NCBI RefSeq assembly: GCF_007035645.1
Contig: NZ_AP019632.1
Coordinates: 2,170,001-2,234,000 of the forward strand
Length of the DNA: 64,000 nucleotides
Origin: Enterobacter asburiae
GTDB lineage: Bacteria; Pseudomonadota; Gammaproteobacteria; Enterobacterales; Enterobacteriaceae
Direction: 5' to 3'
Each line of letters begins with the position of its first letter. The first letter of the stretch is position 1. The notes under the pieces were generated by a model. It did not search any database. It was not told the origin of the DNA and worked only from the letters and a program-made list of their open reading frames with translations. This document shows, in pieces, positions 7,009 through 15,252 of this stretch. Both the position numbers and the translations under genes were made by a program.

Positions 7009-8301
7009 TTAGCTTCCCCAGCGTCCTTTCAGGTAGTTCACCGCCTGCTGGGTCTGCGGCTGGTTCAGGTAATCTTCCCGGAACAGGATGGTGCCGTTCA
7101 CGTTGGGCAGCGAATCGTTGAGATCGAGCTGCTTTTTCAGCTCCGGCACGCCGCCCTGAACCGTCCAGTCCGGCTCGTTTCTCGACGGCTCGCCCACCTT
7201 GTAGAACGCAATGCCGATATACAGGCGAGTGTGGGTCGGCTTCACGACGTCGGCCCACCATTTGGTCAGCACGTCGTAGCGCGCGGCGTCCCGGGAGAAG
7301 GGCCAGTAAATCTGCGGAGCGATGTAGTCCAGCAGGCCCTGCTGAACCCACTGCCGCGTATCGGCGTAGGACTCATCGTAGGCCGCGGCGCCACGGGTGT
7401 CCGAGCCTGCCGGGTCAAAGGAGCGGTTACGCCACACGCCCGCCGGGCTGACGCCAAACTCAACGTCGGGCCTGGTCTGTTTAATCGCGCGGGAAACCTG
7501 GACGATCAGCTGCTGCGTGTTGTGTCTACGCCAGTCGGCCTTTGAGGCAAATCCCTGACCGTACTGCCGCCAGGTCTGCGAATCATTGAGCGCGGACCCC
7601 GGCGATTCGGCGTAAAAATAATCATCGAACTGCACGCCGTCTACCGCGTAGTTCGCCACCACTTCGGTCACCACTTTGGTTATCCAGTCGCGCACTTCCG
7701 GAATGCCGGGGTCGAGCACAAAACGGTCGCCCGAGATGCGCACCCACTCAGGGTGCTGGACATAGACGCTGGACGGGGTCTGATAGGCGGTCCGGTTCAG
7801 GGCGGCGATGGTGGACGGTTTGGTGTTGGTCGACACGCGGTACGGGTTGAACCAGGCATGCACTTTCATGCCGCGCTTGTGCGCTTCATCCAGCATAAAC
7901 TGCAGCGGATCGTATCCCGGATACTCGCCGATGTTGCCCGTCAGCATATCCGACCACGGCAAAATTTTTGATGACCAGAGGGCCGTGCTGTCCGGCTTCA
8001 CCTGGAAAAACACCGTGTTAATGCCGAGGCGCTTAAGGTTGTCGAGCTTGCTTGTCAGCGCCTGCTTCTGCATCGCGATGCGCTGGTCCGCGCTGCGGCC
8101 GTTCACCGAGGCCACCGGCGGCCAGTCGAGACGTGAGACGGTCGCCAGCCAGATCCCGCGCATCGGCTCGTTTGCCTGCTGCGTCGGTTTGCTCGCGGTG
8201 GGAAGAGGGGTAACCAGTGATTTCGGCGGTTTGGAGGAGCAGCTCACAAGTAAAAGCGCGCAGGCAGACAGCGCACCAATACGTTTTACGTGTCGCGTCA
8301 T
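7009..8301 (-). CDS. digH: DigH (YddW), peptidoglycan glycosyl hydrolase lipoprotein
   Basis: DigH in E. coli cleaves denuded peptidoglycan glycan strands left after amidases remove the stem peptides at the septum. The 430-residue protein has a type II signal peptide with lipobox LLVSC near residue 21. The GHL10-type TIM-barrel domain begins at MRGIWLATVSRLDWPP (about residue 48) and includes FQVKPDSTALW, the catalytic-region stretch DGVQFDDYF (about residue 220) and IAPQIYWPF. Length is close to the E. coli 439. It follows the VF530-type gene by seven bases on the same strand, so the two are likely co-transcribed. Nothing unusual is visible. Confidence 0.92.
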   Translation of the reverse strand: MTRHVKRIGALSACALLLVSCSSKPPKSLVTPLPTASKPTQQANEPMRGIWLATVSRLDWPPVASVNGRSADQRIAMQKQALTSKLDNLKRLGINTVFFQVKPDSTALWSSKILPWSDMLTGNIGEYPGYDPLQFMLDEAHKRGMKVHAWFNPYRVSTNTKPSTIAALNRTAYQTPSSVYVQHPEWVRISGDRFVLDPGIPEVRDWITKVVTEVVANYAVDGVQFDDYFYAESPGSALNDSQTWRQYGQGFASKADWRRHNTQQLIVQVSRAIKQTRPDVEFGVSPAGVWRNRSFDPAGSDTRGAAAYDESYADTRQWVQQGLLDYIAPQIYWPFSRDAARYDVLTKWWADVVKPTHTRLYIGIAFYKVGEPSRNEPDWTVQGGVPELKKQLDLNDSLPNVNGTILFREDYLNQPQTQQAVNYLKGRWGS

Positions 8302-8308
8302 TTGCGTA

Positions 8309-8596
8309 TTAGCTCTTGATAATCCGACTGTTGGCCCAGGGATTAAAGGCGGGCGCCGCCTGTTCTGTGCTTACCTCATCGTTGAGGGAGTCCAGATACA
8401 GGGCTTCCACTTCCGCGCGCGCCCACGGGGTACGGCGCAGAAATTTCAGGCTCGATTTAACGCTGGGATCTTTTCTGAAACAGTTAATTTTGATTCGGTC
8501 GCCCAGTTCGCTCCAGCCGTATTTTGCCACCAGGGCATTGACCATCATCTCCAGCGTTACGCCATGCAAGGGATCTTTGGAAATATGTGCAGTCAT
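8309..8596 (-). CDS. VF530-family (DUF2132) small DNA-binding protein
   Basis: A 95-residue protein of the VF530 family, named after a Vibrio fischeri protein whose structure suggested DNA binding. Family hallmarks are [21 protein letters not shown] at the N-terminus and a basic centre ([24 protein letters not shown], about residues 38-61). The C-terminal tail ([11 protein letters not shown]) is polar. It is the first gene of a two-gene unit with digH and is divergent from hscC across 165 bases. The biological role is unknown; family membership is secure. Confidence 0.9.
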   Translation of the reverse strand: MTAHISKDPLHGVTLEMMVNALVAKYGWSELGDRIKINCFRKDPSVKSSLKFLRRTPWARAEVEALYLDSLNDEVSTEQAAPAFNPWANSRIIKS

Positions 8597-8761
8597 AGGT
8601 GTCCGGATGTCTCAATGTTTGTGGGGGCAGGGTTTCCGGTGAAAGGGTACAAGAAAGCAGGGGAAGCGGCAATAATATCAAGATCCCCCTTTTTTTGGGC
8701 ATTAGTTCTCTTCTAACTATTTGTATAATCAATAGAGTAACAATGAAAAACAGGTATACCG

Positions 8762-10456
8762 ATGACGCATAATCAGGTGCTGGGAATCGATCTCGGGACA
8801 ACGAACAGCGCGGTCAGCGTTTGGCTTGAGGGGCGGCCAGTGCTGGTTACGAATAAAATTGGTGAGGTTCTGACCCCTTCAGTCGTGGGTCTTGATGATG
8901 ACGGCAATATCCTGACAGGCCGTCCTGCCCGGGATCGTTTACAAACTCACCCGCATCTCACGCAGGCGAGCTTTAAGCGTTTCATGGGGACAGACATCCA
9001 GCTTCCGCTTGGGCTAAGGCAATTTCGTGCGGAGGAGTTATCTGCTCTGCTGCTTCGCCAGTTGAAAGAGGATGCTGAAGCCTGGCTTGGCCAGGCTATA
9101 TCCGATGCGATCATCACCGTTCCGGCTTATTTTAATGATGTACAACGACGGGCGGTAAAAAATGCTGCCAGCCTGGCCGGCCTGAATGCCATCCGCCTTT
9201 TAAACGAACCTACCGCAGCTTCTCTTGCTTTTGGGTTACTGGAAAACAGAGAACAAAAATATCTCACTTTCGATCTTGGCGGTGGGACATTCGATGTATC
9301 CATTATTGATATGTTTGAGGGCGTGGTGGAAGTCCGTGCCAGCAGCGGAGACGTACGCTTAGGTGGAGATGATTTTTCGGATGCCATTCTGCAATGGATG
9401 TTGCAACAACACCCGGCTCTAAAAGCAGCCCCCGATACGGTGAGGGCCGAGCTGCTGGCGAAAGCCGAAAGCATGAAACTGACGCTTAGCCAGCATGCAC
9501 AGGCCGAGGTCACTCTATGCTGGAATGATACGGAGTGGCGATGGTTAATGAATGAAGAGCAATTTGCCCAGTGCTGCAAACCGCTTTTAAATCGGCTTCA
9601 ACATCCTGTTCAGCAGGCGCTCAATGATGCGCGTTTCTCCGTGCGCGATCTGGACCATATCCTTCTGGTGGGAGGGGCGACGCGCATGCCACTCGTCCGC
9701 CAGACTGTCGCGCGACTTTTTGGTCGCTTCCCACGTCACGATCTTCATCCCGACGAAGCCGTAGCCCTTGGTGCTGGCGTTCAGGCCGGTATGGTCATGT
9801 CTGATGTCGCCGTGGAGGATATCATTCTCACGGACGTGATGCCTTTTTCTCTGGGTGTTGAAGTTGCCAGGCGGAGTTCGGAGCGTCTTGAGACGGGATT
9901 TTTCCTGCCACTCATCGAACGAAATACCTTTCTACCCGTGAGTAAGATGGAGACAGTCAATACCGTTGAAGATAATCAACGCACTGTATTGCTGAAGATC
10001 TACCAGGGGGAGGCGCGCAAAGTTCGCGATAATATTTTTCTGGGTGAAATGAGTATTGATGTCCCACCTGCACCGGCGGGAGAGGTCTCTCTGGATGTCC
10101 GCTTTACCTATACCCTCGATGGTTTGCTGGAAGTCGAATGTCAGTGTCAGGGAAACCCCGCCATCTCAAGACGGATTATTGAAAAAGTGCCGGGGCAGAT
10201 GAGCGATGAACAAATTGCCGAGAGTCTGCAAAAGCTCGCCGCACTCAAAATCCACCCTCGCGATCGTAAGGAAAACGTCGCGCTGTTGGCTCGCTGTTCG
10301 CGACTCTATGAACGGCTGCTGGGGGACGAGCGAGCCTGCATTGACCGGCTTACAACAGAATTTGAGTGGGCTCTTGAGAGTCAGGAGCCGCAGCGGATTG
10401 AACGTTCTGCACGAGAGGTTGAACTTTTTCTCAATAGCTACGAAGGGGTCAGGTAG
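8762..10456 (+). CDS. hscC: HscC, specialised Hsp70 chaperone
   Basis: HscC is a short DnaK homologue that in E. coli works with the J-proteins DjlB and DjlC. The 564-residue protein has the Hsp70 ATPase signatures: LGIDLGTTNSAVSVW at residue 6, FDLGGGTFDVSII near 176 and ILLVGGATRMPLVR near 300. The substrate-binding beta domain (VNTVEDNQRTVLLKIYQGE) begins near 400. The alpha-helical lid is shortened and lacks the EEVD-type tail, as in HscC. The stop codon directly abuts the ATG of the J-protein gene, so the pair is one operon. A TATAAT at 8724-8729 is a candidate -10 element. Confidence 0.93.
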   Translation: MTHNQVLGIDLGTTNSAVSVWLEGRPVLVTNKIGEVLTPSVVGLDDDGNILTGRPARDRLQTHPHLTQASFKRFMGTDIQLPLGLRQFRAEELSALLLRQLKEDAEAWLGQAISDAIITVPAYFNDVQRRAVKNAASLAGLNAIRLLNEPTAASLAFGLLENREQKYLTFDLGGGTFDVSIIDMFEGVVEVRASSGDVRLGGDDFSDAILQWMLQQHPALKAAPDTVRAELLAKAESMKLTLSQHAQAEVTLCWNDTEWRWLMNEEQFAQCCKPLLNRLQHPVQQALNDARFSVRDLDHILLVGGATRMPLVRQTVARLFGRFPRHDLHPDEAVALGAGVQAGMVMSDVAVEDIILTDVMPFSLGVEVARRSSERLETGFFLPLIERNTFLPVSKMETVNTVEDNQRTVLLKIYQGEARKVRDNIFLGEMSIDVPPAPAGEVSLDVRFTYTLDGLLEVECQCQGNPAISRRIIEKVPGQMSDEQIAESLQKLAALKIHPRDRKENVALLARCSRLYERLLGDERACIDRLTTEFEWALESQEPQRIERSAREVELFLNSYEGVR

Positions 10457-11791
10457 ATGAGCATCTGGCAAACTCTTGATATTGCTCCTACAGAGGATGA
10501 ATCGGAAATTCGGCGAGCCTACGCACGCCAGTTAAAAAAGAATCGTCCTGATACCGACCCCACTGGTTACCAACGCCTACGGGAAGCCTTTGACGATGCA
10601 AAACGCTTAGCAAAGGAAGGCAAAGAGAAGGATCCACAACGTGTTTTAGTTGATGAACCAGCGGCAATGGTTGATCGTCAGGAAGAAACTGATGAACGCG
10701 TGACCGTTTTCTTACCAGAGCGCGAAGCGTTATATACGGAACAGGAAATATCTGCTCTGGCTTATAAGCTCGTCAACGAAGAAATATCCGGCATTGCTTC
10801 TCTCAAGCATCTCTCCGCCCGCATTAACGGGCGAGGAAGTCTTGAACAACAACGGCTTTTCAGTCAACGTCTTGCCGCTGCACTGGCTGAACAGGCTGGA
10901 TTAACTGAAGCGCAACTTGATATCGTGGCGGAAATGCTGAACTGGCGGATACATGATTACGACTTTAGCCATATCATCCCGCTTTACCTTCAACACGCCA
11001 TTAATCATCAGATCCGCCAAACTGAAATCCTCCGAGCCTGGCAGAAAATGGAGGCGGAAGGGAAGCAGGGATCATGGCGGGAGAGGCTGGCTATTAAGCT
11101 GCTCAGAAGTGAACGACCGAACGTACCTTTTTGGATACGATTATTGCCGGGTTTGATTGAAACTATGGCAACACGATATCAATACGTACTGCAATCTTTT
11201 CCGGAAATCCTCCCCCGGCTCAATCCTTTTATTCTGCAGTTCCTGCAGAGAGCACGATTAGGCCTCACATCGGCGGGTCTTTTCTTATTGGCATTCTGGG
11301 GTTTTCTTTTCAGCGCTATTTTACCCTCCACTGGGGGTATTACCCTCGTCAGTACCATTACAATTGCAACGCTTATTTTCTACCTTTACGTCAGCGATAT
11401 GGTGTTGATAAGCGCCCATTCCAGACCCAGATTGCTCAGCGCTTTTTTAGGCATTGAGTTCCTGCTTTCACTCATTATTATTCAGTGGTTCTTTGGCGGA
11501 CTCTATTTTGCTGCTCTTTCGGCCATTACTACACCCGGTCTGGGGCCACCACTCCTGATGACGGCGATCTTTTTGCTGCTGTCGGCGATAGCCGTATGGG
11601 CAGTGTGGCCGAATCGAAAAGTACCGGCGATCCGCTTGCCCGGAATTATCATGAGCAGGCTCTTTTCCAGTCCATGGCGGATCCTTGAGGTGATGAATTT
11701 CGCCTGGTATAGCTTTATCTGGCTTTTCATTCATTACTTTATTTGTGCTGCGGTTATGGCGGCGCTGATTAATCAGTTTAGTGAGAGATGA
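10457..11791 (+). CDS. DjlB/DjlC-type membrane J-domain co-chaperone
   Basis: The 444-residue protein starts with a divergent J-domain (about residues 3-50: WQTLDIAPTEDESEIRRAYA, then LKKNRPDTDP). The HPD tripeptide that stimulates Hsp70 is read here as RPD. A long helical cytoplasmic region follows, then five or six hydrophobic segments between about 265 and 440. This is the architecture of E. coli DjlB and DjlC, which partner HscC, and the gene begins at the base after the hscC stop. Which of the two paralogues it matches cannot be settled, so no symbol is given. The client is unknown; a membrane-localised Hsp70 function is the likely role. Confidence 0.87.
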   Translation: MSIWQTLDIAPTEDESEIRRAYARQLKKNRPDTDPTGYQRLREAFDDAKRLAKEGKEKDPQRVLVDEPAAMVDRQEETDERVTVFLPEREALYTEQEISALAYKLVNEEISGIASLKHLSARINGRGSLEQQRLFSQRLAAALAEQAGLTEAQLDIVAEMLNWRIHDYDFSHIIPLYLQHAINHQIRQTEILRAWQKMEAEGKQGSWRERLAIKLLRSERPNVPFWIRLLPGLIETMATRYQYVLQSFPEILPRLNPFILQFLQRARLGLTSAGLFLLAFWGFLFSAILPSTGGITLVSTITIATLIFYLYVSDMVLISAHSRPRLLSAFLGIEFLLSLIIIQWFFGGLYFAALSAITTPGLGPPLLMTAIFLLLSAIAVWAVWPNRKVPAIRLPGIIMSRLFSSPWRILEVMNFAWYSFIWLFIHYFICAAVMAALINQFSER

Positions 11792-11816
11792 ATTAAATAT
11801 GGCGCTCTAATAATAA

Positions 11817-11847
11817 AAGGTCACCCGGCTTAAGCCAGAGTGACCTT
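11817..11847. terminator. Terminator between convergent djl-type gene and aroY
   Basis: AAGGTCAC (11817-11824) pairs with GTGACCTT (11840-11847), and the loop contains an inner GGCTTAAGCC palindrome. AT-rich flanks on both sides make it a plausible bidirectional terminator. Confidence 0.6.
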
Positions 11848-11864
11848 ATTAAATTTTCAGCTAT

Positions 11865-13352
11865 TTATTTCTTATCAGCGAACAGCTCCGGCGCCCACGG
11901 ACGCGGATCCACCTCCATAAACGGCGCGCGCTCGAAGCGGTCCTTCAGCGCCCACGGCACCGTGCAGTCGAAGATGGTCTTGCAGGAAATGCCGTTTGCG
12001 CGAATTGAGGTGCTGTAATCCGGCGACTGGGACGGATCCAGCTGGTGGCCGCGGATCCCCGGAATATTGGTGATGCTGACATCGCCCTGCATGCGGGTGG
12101 TCATCGCCCACAGGATGTCGTCGCTGTCGAAAATATCCACGTCTTCGTCGACAAGAATGATGTTCTTCAGCTCCGAATAGGTGGCTAAGGCAATGAGCGC
12201 CGCCTGTCCCTGACGGCCTTCGTCTGACGGCTGGCGTTTTTTCACCTGCAGGATCCCGAGGAATTTACCGCCGCCCGCGGTATGCGCATAGACGTTTTGC
12301 AGGAAGCCCGGAATCGCCTCTTCAACGGCATTGCGAATGCTGGCTTCCGTCGGTAAACCGGCCAGGGTGGTATGCTCTTCTCCCGGTCCTACCAGCGTTT
12401 GCAGGATCGCGTGGTTTCGCATGGTCACGGCTTTCACTTTGATCACGGGCAGGGACGGGTTCGCCTCGCCGCAGTAGCCCGGGAACTCCGGCATCGCGTG
12501 GCCGGTGTTGGTATGCTGATCTTCTCTTACGCGCACGCCCGGAAGCACTTCGCCCTCGATGATGATTTCCGCCCGCGCGATCGCTTTCTCTTTTACCGCC
12601 ACGCCCTGCACCAGTTCGACCGGCTGCTGGCGCAGCGCCCCGGCGACGCCCAGCTCGTTGTAGCCAAACGGCGTGGTGGGCGCCTCAAAGCACGCGCCGA
12701 TATAGATGGCAGGATCGAGCCCCATATTGATCGTCACCGGCAGCGGTTTTCCGGCCTCTTCCGCCTTTTTGCGGAAGACTTCGATATGCCGACCGGCGGC
12801 AAGGAACATGGAAAGCTCGTCGCGCTCCTGAACGCAGAGGCGGTGGATGGTGACATCCGTCAGCGAGCTGTCTTCCGGATCGCTTGCCAGCACCAGCCCC
12901 AGACAGAAGAACGGGCCCGCATCAATCGGCGTGTTTGTGGGGGCCGGAAGAAGCTTGCGCAGGTCGAAGTCAGGGTCGTCTGCGTAGAAAACCTGTTCCT
13001 GGCAGGGCGCCTGCGAGGCCGGAACGACAACCGGCGCAACCGGCTTTTTCACCGCCTGGCCGACGTGTTTTGCAAGTTCAGAGGGCTCGCAGCCCAGAAG
13101 GAGCGCGGCACGCTCGCGGCTGGCGTGCATGCCCACCAGGATGCGGGAGCCCGGATAGCCCTTCACGCTGTTGAACATCATGGCCGGGCCCGTACGGGTT
13201 GGACGTTTTACCGTGCCGCCCGCGCCGATATGGCGGTAGACTCCCGCCAGCTCCGCGTTGGGATCGACCGGATAATCGGTTTCAAGATACTGCCCTTCGT
13301 GGCGCTGAAGCAGGGCGATGGCGCTGCGGAGATCGTTGATCGGGTTTTCCAT
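11865..13352 (-). CDS. aroY: AroY-type protocatechuate decarboxylase (UbiD family)
   Basis: The 495-residue protein matches, from memory, the Klebsiella/Enterobacter AroY almost throughout (for example DPNAELAGVYRHIGAGGTVK and FNSVKGYPGSRILVGMHASR). AroY decarboxylates protocatechuate, and related hydroxybenzoates, to catechol using prenylated FMN made by UbiX. The UbiD-fold active-site stretch around REDQHTN and MPEFPGY lies near residues 275-295. No small bsdB- or bsdD-type genes flank it, so prFMN must come from UbiX elsewhere. A LysR gene is divergent across 112 bases and is the likely activator. The exact substrate is inferred from similarity; other UbiD decarboxylases differ only subtly. 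Confidence 0.88.
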   Translation of the reverse strand: MENPINDLRSAIALLQRHEGQYLETDYPVDPNAELAGVYRHIGAGGTVKRPTRTGPAMMFNSVKGYPGSRILVGMHASRERAALLLGCEPSELAKHVGQAVKKPVAPVVVPASQAPCQEQVFYADDPDFDLRKLLPAPTNTPIDAGPFFCLGLVLASDPEDSSLTDVTIHRLCVQERDELSMFLAAGRHIEVFRKKAEEAGKPLPVTINMGLDPAIYIGACFEAPTTPFGYNELGVAGALRQQPVELVQGVAVKEKAIARAEIIIEGEVLPGVRVREDQHTNTGHAMPEFPGYCGEANPSLPVIKVKAVTMRNHAILQTLVGPGEEHTTLAGLPTEASIRNAVEEAIPGFLQNVYAHTAGGGKFLGILQVKKRQPSDEGRQGQAALIALATYSELKNIILVDEDVDIFDSDDILWAMTTRMQGDVSITNIPGIRGHQLDPSQSPDYSTSIRANGISCKTIFDCTVPWALKDRFERAPFMEVDPRPWAPELFADKK

Positions 13353-13427
13353 ATTTTCCTCCCTCGTTTGAATACCTCCATTTTTATGGCAATGACCAAT
13401 AGCATCAATTGCATCATTACTGCTAAA

Positions 13428-13449
13428 TTGATAAGTAAATTAATATCAA
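13428..13449. promoter_or_regulatory. Putative LysR operator between aroY and its regulator
   Basis: TTGATA (13428-13433) and TATCAA (13444-13449) form an inverted repeat with a 10-base centre, an AT-rich dyad of LysR type. It lies 15 bases before the regulator start, in the divergent promoter region, which fits autorepression and control of aroY. Confidence 0.45.
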
Positions 13450-13464
13450 AAAAGGAAGCGTTCC

Positions 13465-14349
13465 GTGCAGTTTCGTCAGATGCGCCATTTCATCGTGGTG
13501 GCCGAAGAGCTCCACATGCACCGGGCCGCTGAGCGTCTGAACATGGCGCAACCGGCCCTGAGCCAGCAGATAAAGGCGCTGGAAGAACGTTTAGGCGTCA
13601 CGCTCTTTAGCCGGGCGAACCGCCGCTTAACCCTGACGCCCGCAGGTGAAGCGTTTCTGGTGAAAGCCAGGCTCGCCATCTCCCTGACCGAGCAGGCGGT
13701 TCTGGACGCCAGGCAAACGGCACGGGGCGAGCAGGGGGTATTAAACCTGGGGTGCGTGTCGAGCGCGATGTTCGACGGCAGGCTGCCCGCCGCGCTGCGC
13801 CAGATGCATACGCGCTGGCCGGCCATTACCATGTCGCTGGTGACGGGAAACGTGCAGACGCTCTACGCGGCCGTGCAGAGCAACCAGCTCGATGTGGCCA
13901 TTATCCGGGCGCCGCTGCCGTCGCTGCCTGACGATCTGCAAAGCCGCCCGTTCACGTCAGAGAAAACGGTACTTGCGCTGTATCGTCAGCATCCGCTGGC
14001 GGGATCTTCCGCGCTAACGCTTTCGTCGGTGAAGGACGAAAAATGGATCTCCCTGCGCGACCCGGAGGGAATGGGGCTGGAACAGTACTTTTATGACGCC
14101 TGCAGCGGGGCGGGCTTTCAGCCGGACGTGGTGCAAAACGCGACCGACGTGCCCACCGTGATAAGCCTGGTCTCGGCGGGGTTTGGGCTGGCGCTGCTGC
14201 CCGCCTCGGCAAAGGCGGTGAGCGTTGAGAACGTGGTGTACGTGGACATCCTCGACCGGCTCCGGGAAAGCGAGCTGACGCTGGTTTGCCACCGGATTAT
14301 TCGCTCAGAAGTGCTTAAAAAATTCCTGATTACCCTCGATCATACCTGA
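13465..14349 (+). CDS. LysR-family regulator, divergent from aroY
   Basis: A 294-residue LysR-type regulator. The winged helix-turn-helix occupies residues 1-60 (RQMRHFIVVAEELHMHRAAE, then NMAQPALSQQIKALEERLG); the periplasmic-binding-protein-like effector domain follows from about 90. The start is GTG at 13465 with an AAGGAAG site upstream. The effector domain resembles regulators of aromatic acid catabolism (BenM/CatM-like group), so an aromatic acid coinducer such as protocatechuate is a reasonable guess. It probably controls aroY across the shared intergenic region. Its 3' end overlaps the convergent LysR gene by 10 bases. Confidence 0.9.
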   Translation: MQFRQMRHFIVVAEELHMHRAAERLNMAQPALSQQIKALEERLGVTLFSRANRRLTLTPAGEAFLVKARLAISLTEQAVLDARQTARGEQGVLNLGCVSSAMFDGRLPAALRQMHTRWPAITMSLVTGNVQTLYAAVQSNQLDVAIIRAPLPSLPDDLQSRPFTSEKTVLALYRQHPLAGSSALTLSSVKDEKWISLRDPEGMGLEQYFYDACSGAGFQPDVVQNATDVPTVISLVSAGFGLALLPASAKAVSVENVVYVDILDRLRESELTLVCHRIIRSEVLKKFLITLDHT

Positions 14350-15251
14350 CGCCCGGCGGCCTGCAGCAGCTGCTCGCGCAGCCAGGCATTTGCCGGATCC
14401 TGGCTGTTTTTCGGGTGCCAGTACATGTAGATGGTAATCGGCTGGAGCGGCAGCGGCGGCGCAAAGAGATCCAGCGTGCCGGCAAACTGTTTCAGCATCC
14501 GTTCCGGCAGGGTGCACACCAGGTCGGTACCGGCAACAAGCGCAGGCGCCACGGCGTAGCTCTGCGTGGACATCGCGACGTGCCGCTGGTAGCCCAGCCC
14601 GGCCAGGGTTTGATCGACAAAGCCGGTAAACGGATCTCCCGCCGATGACACCACCAGATGAGAAAGCGCGCAGTAGCTTTCCAGGTCTAACGCTCCGGTC
14701 CCGCGCGGATGGCCTTTGCGTTGGGCGGTGGCAAACGCATCGTCGAGCAGTTTGCGCCTCACCCAGCCGTCATGGGCGCCCGCGCTTACGCCGATGTAGA
14801 TATCCACATCTCCGGTTTCGAGCTGCTGCGGCAGTTCGGACATCTGTGGCAGGGCGAAGCGCAGGCGAATACCAGGAGCTTCGGTACCCACCTGGTTAAG
14901 CAGCCCGGTGCCCAGCATCAGCGCCGGGTTTTCGTGCAGCGCGATAACAAAGGTTCGGGTGCTGGTCTGGGCATCAAACGTGGTGGGAGAAAACATCGCG
15001 CTGATGCCGCGCAGCACGCTCTCTACCTGCGGCTTAAGCGCTTCCGCTCGCGGCGTGGGCAGCACCCCACGTCCATGTGGGGAGGGAATAAACAGCGGTT
15101 CGCCAAACAGCGTTCGCAGACGCGCGAGACGGGCGGACAGCGCGGGCTGGCTGATGCCCAGCCGCGCGGCCGCATGGGTGATATTCCTGTCCTGAAGCAG
15201 GGCGTCCAGGGTCAGGATCAGGTCGATGTCCATGTCAGAGACGAACGTCAT
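14340..15251 (-). CDS. LysR-family regulator downstream of the MBL-fold hydrolase gene
   Basis: A 303-residue LysR-type regulator with the DNA-binding domain at residues 5-65 (LILTLDALLQDRNITHAAARLGISQPALSARLARLR) and an effector domain beginning near 95. The N-terminus and the FIPSPHGRGVLPTPRAE stretch resemble the NodD/LeuO-like subgroup. It begins one base after the stop of the metallo-hydrolase gene on the same strand, so both are probably in one transcript and the regulator may control that hydrolase. Its inducer is unknown. Confidence 0.88.
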   Translation of the reverse strand: MTFVSDMDIDLILTLDALLQDRNITHAAARLGISQPALSARLARLRTLFGEPLFIPSPHGRGVLPTPRAEALKPQVESVLRGISAMFSPTTFDAQTSTRTFVIALHENPALMLGTGLLNQVGTEAPGIRLRFALPQMSELPQQLETGDVDIYIGVSAGAHDGWVRRKLLDDAFATAQRKGHPRGTGALDLESYCALSHLVVSSAGDPFTGFVDQTLAGLGYQRHVAMSTQSYAVAPALVAGTDLVCTLPERMLKQFAGTLDLFAPPLPLQPITIYMYWHPKNSQDPANAWLREQLLQAAGRQV

Positions 15252-15252
15252 T

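Noticed and set aside
7808..8716. Open frame of 302 codons on the plus strand across digH and the VF530 gene
   Set aside because: It covers two real genes on the other strand and a divergent promoter. Composition is not protein-like.
12372..13532. Open frame of 386 codons on the plus strand opposite aroY
   Set aside because: It is antisense to a near-certain gene. Its His/Arg-rich composition is what the complement of a GC-rich gene gives, and it has no ribosome-binding site or domain.
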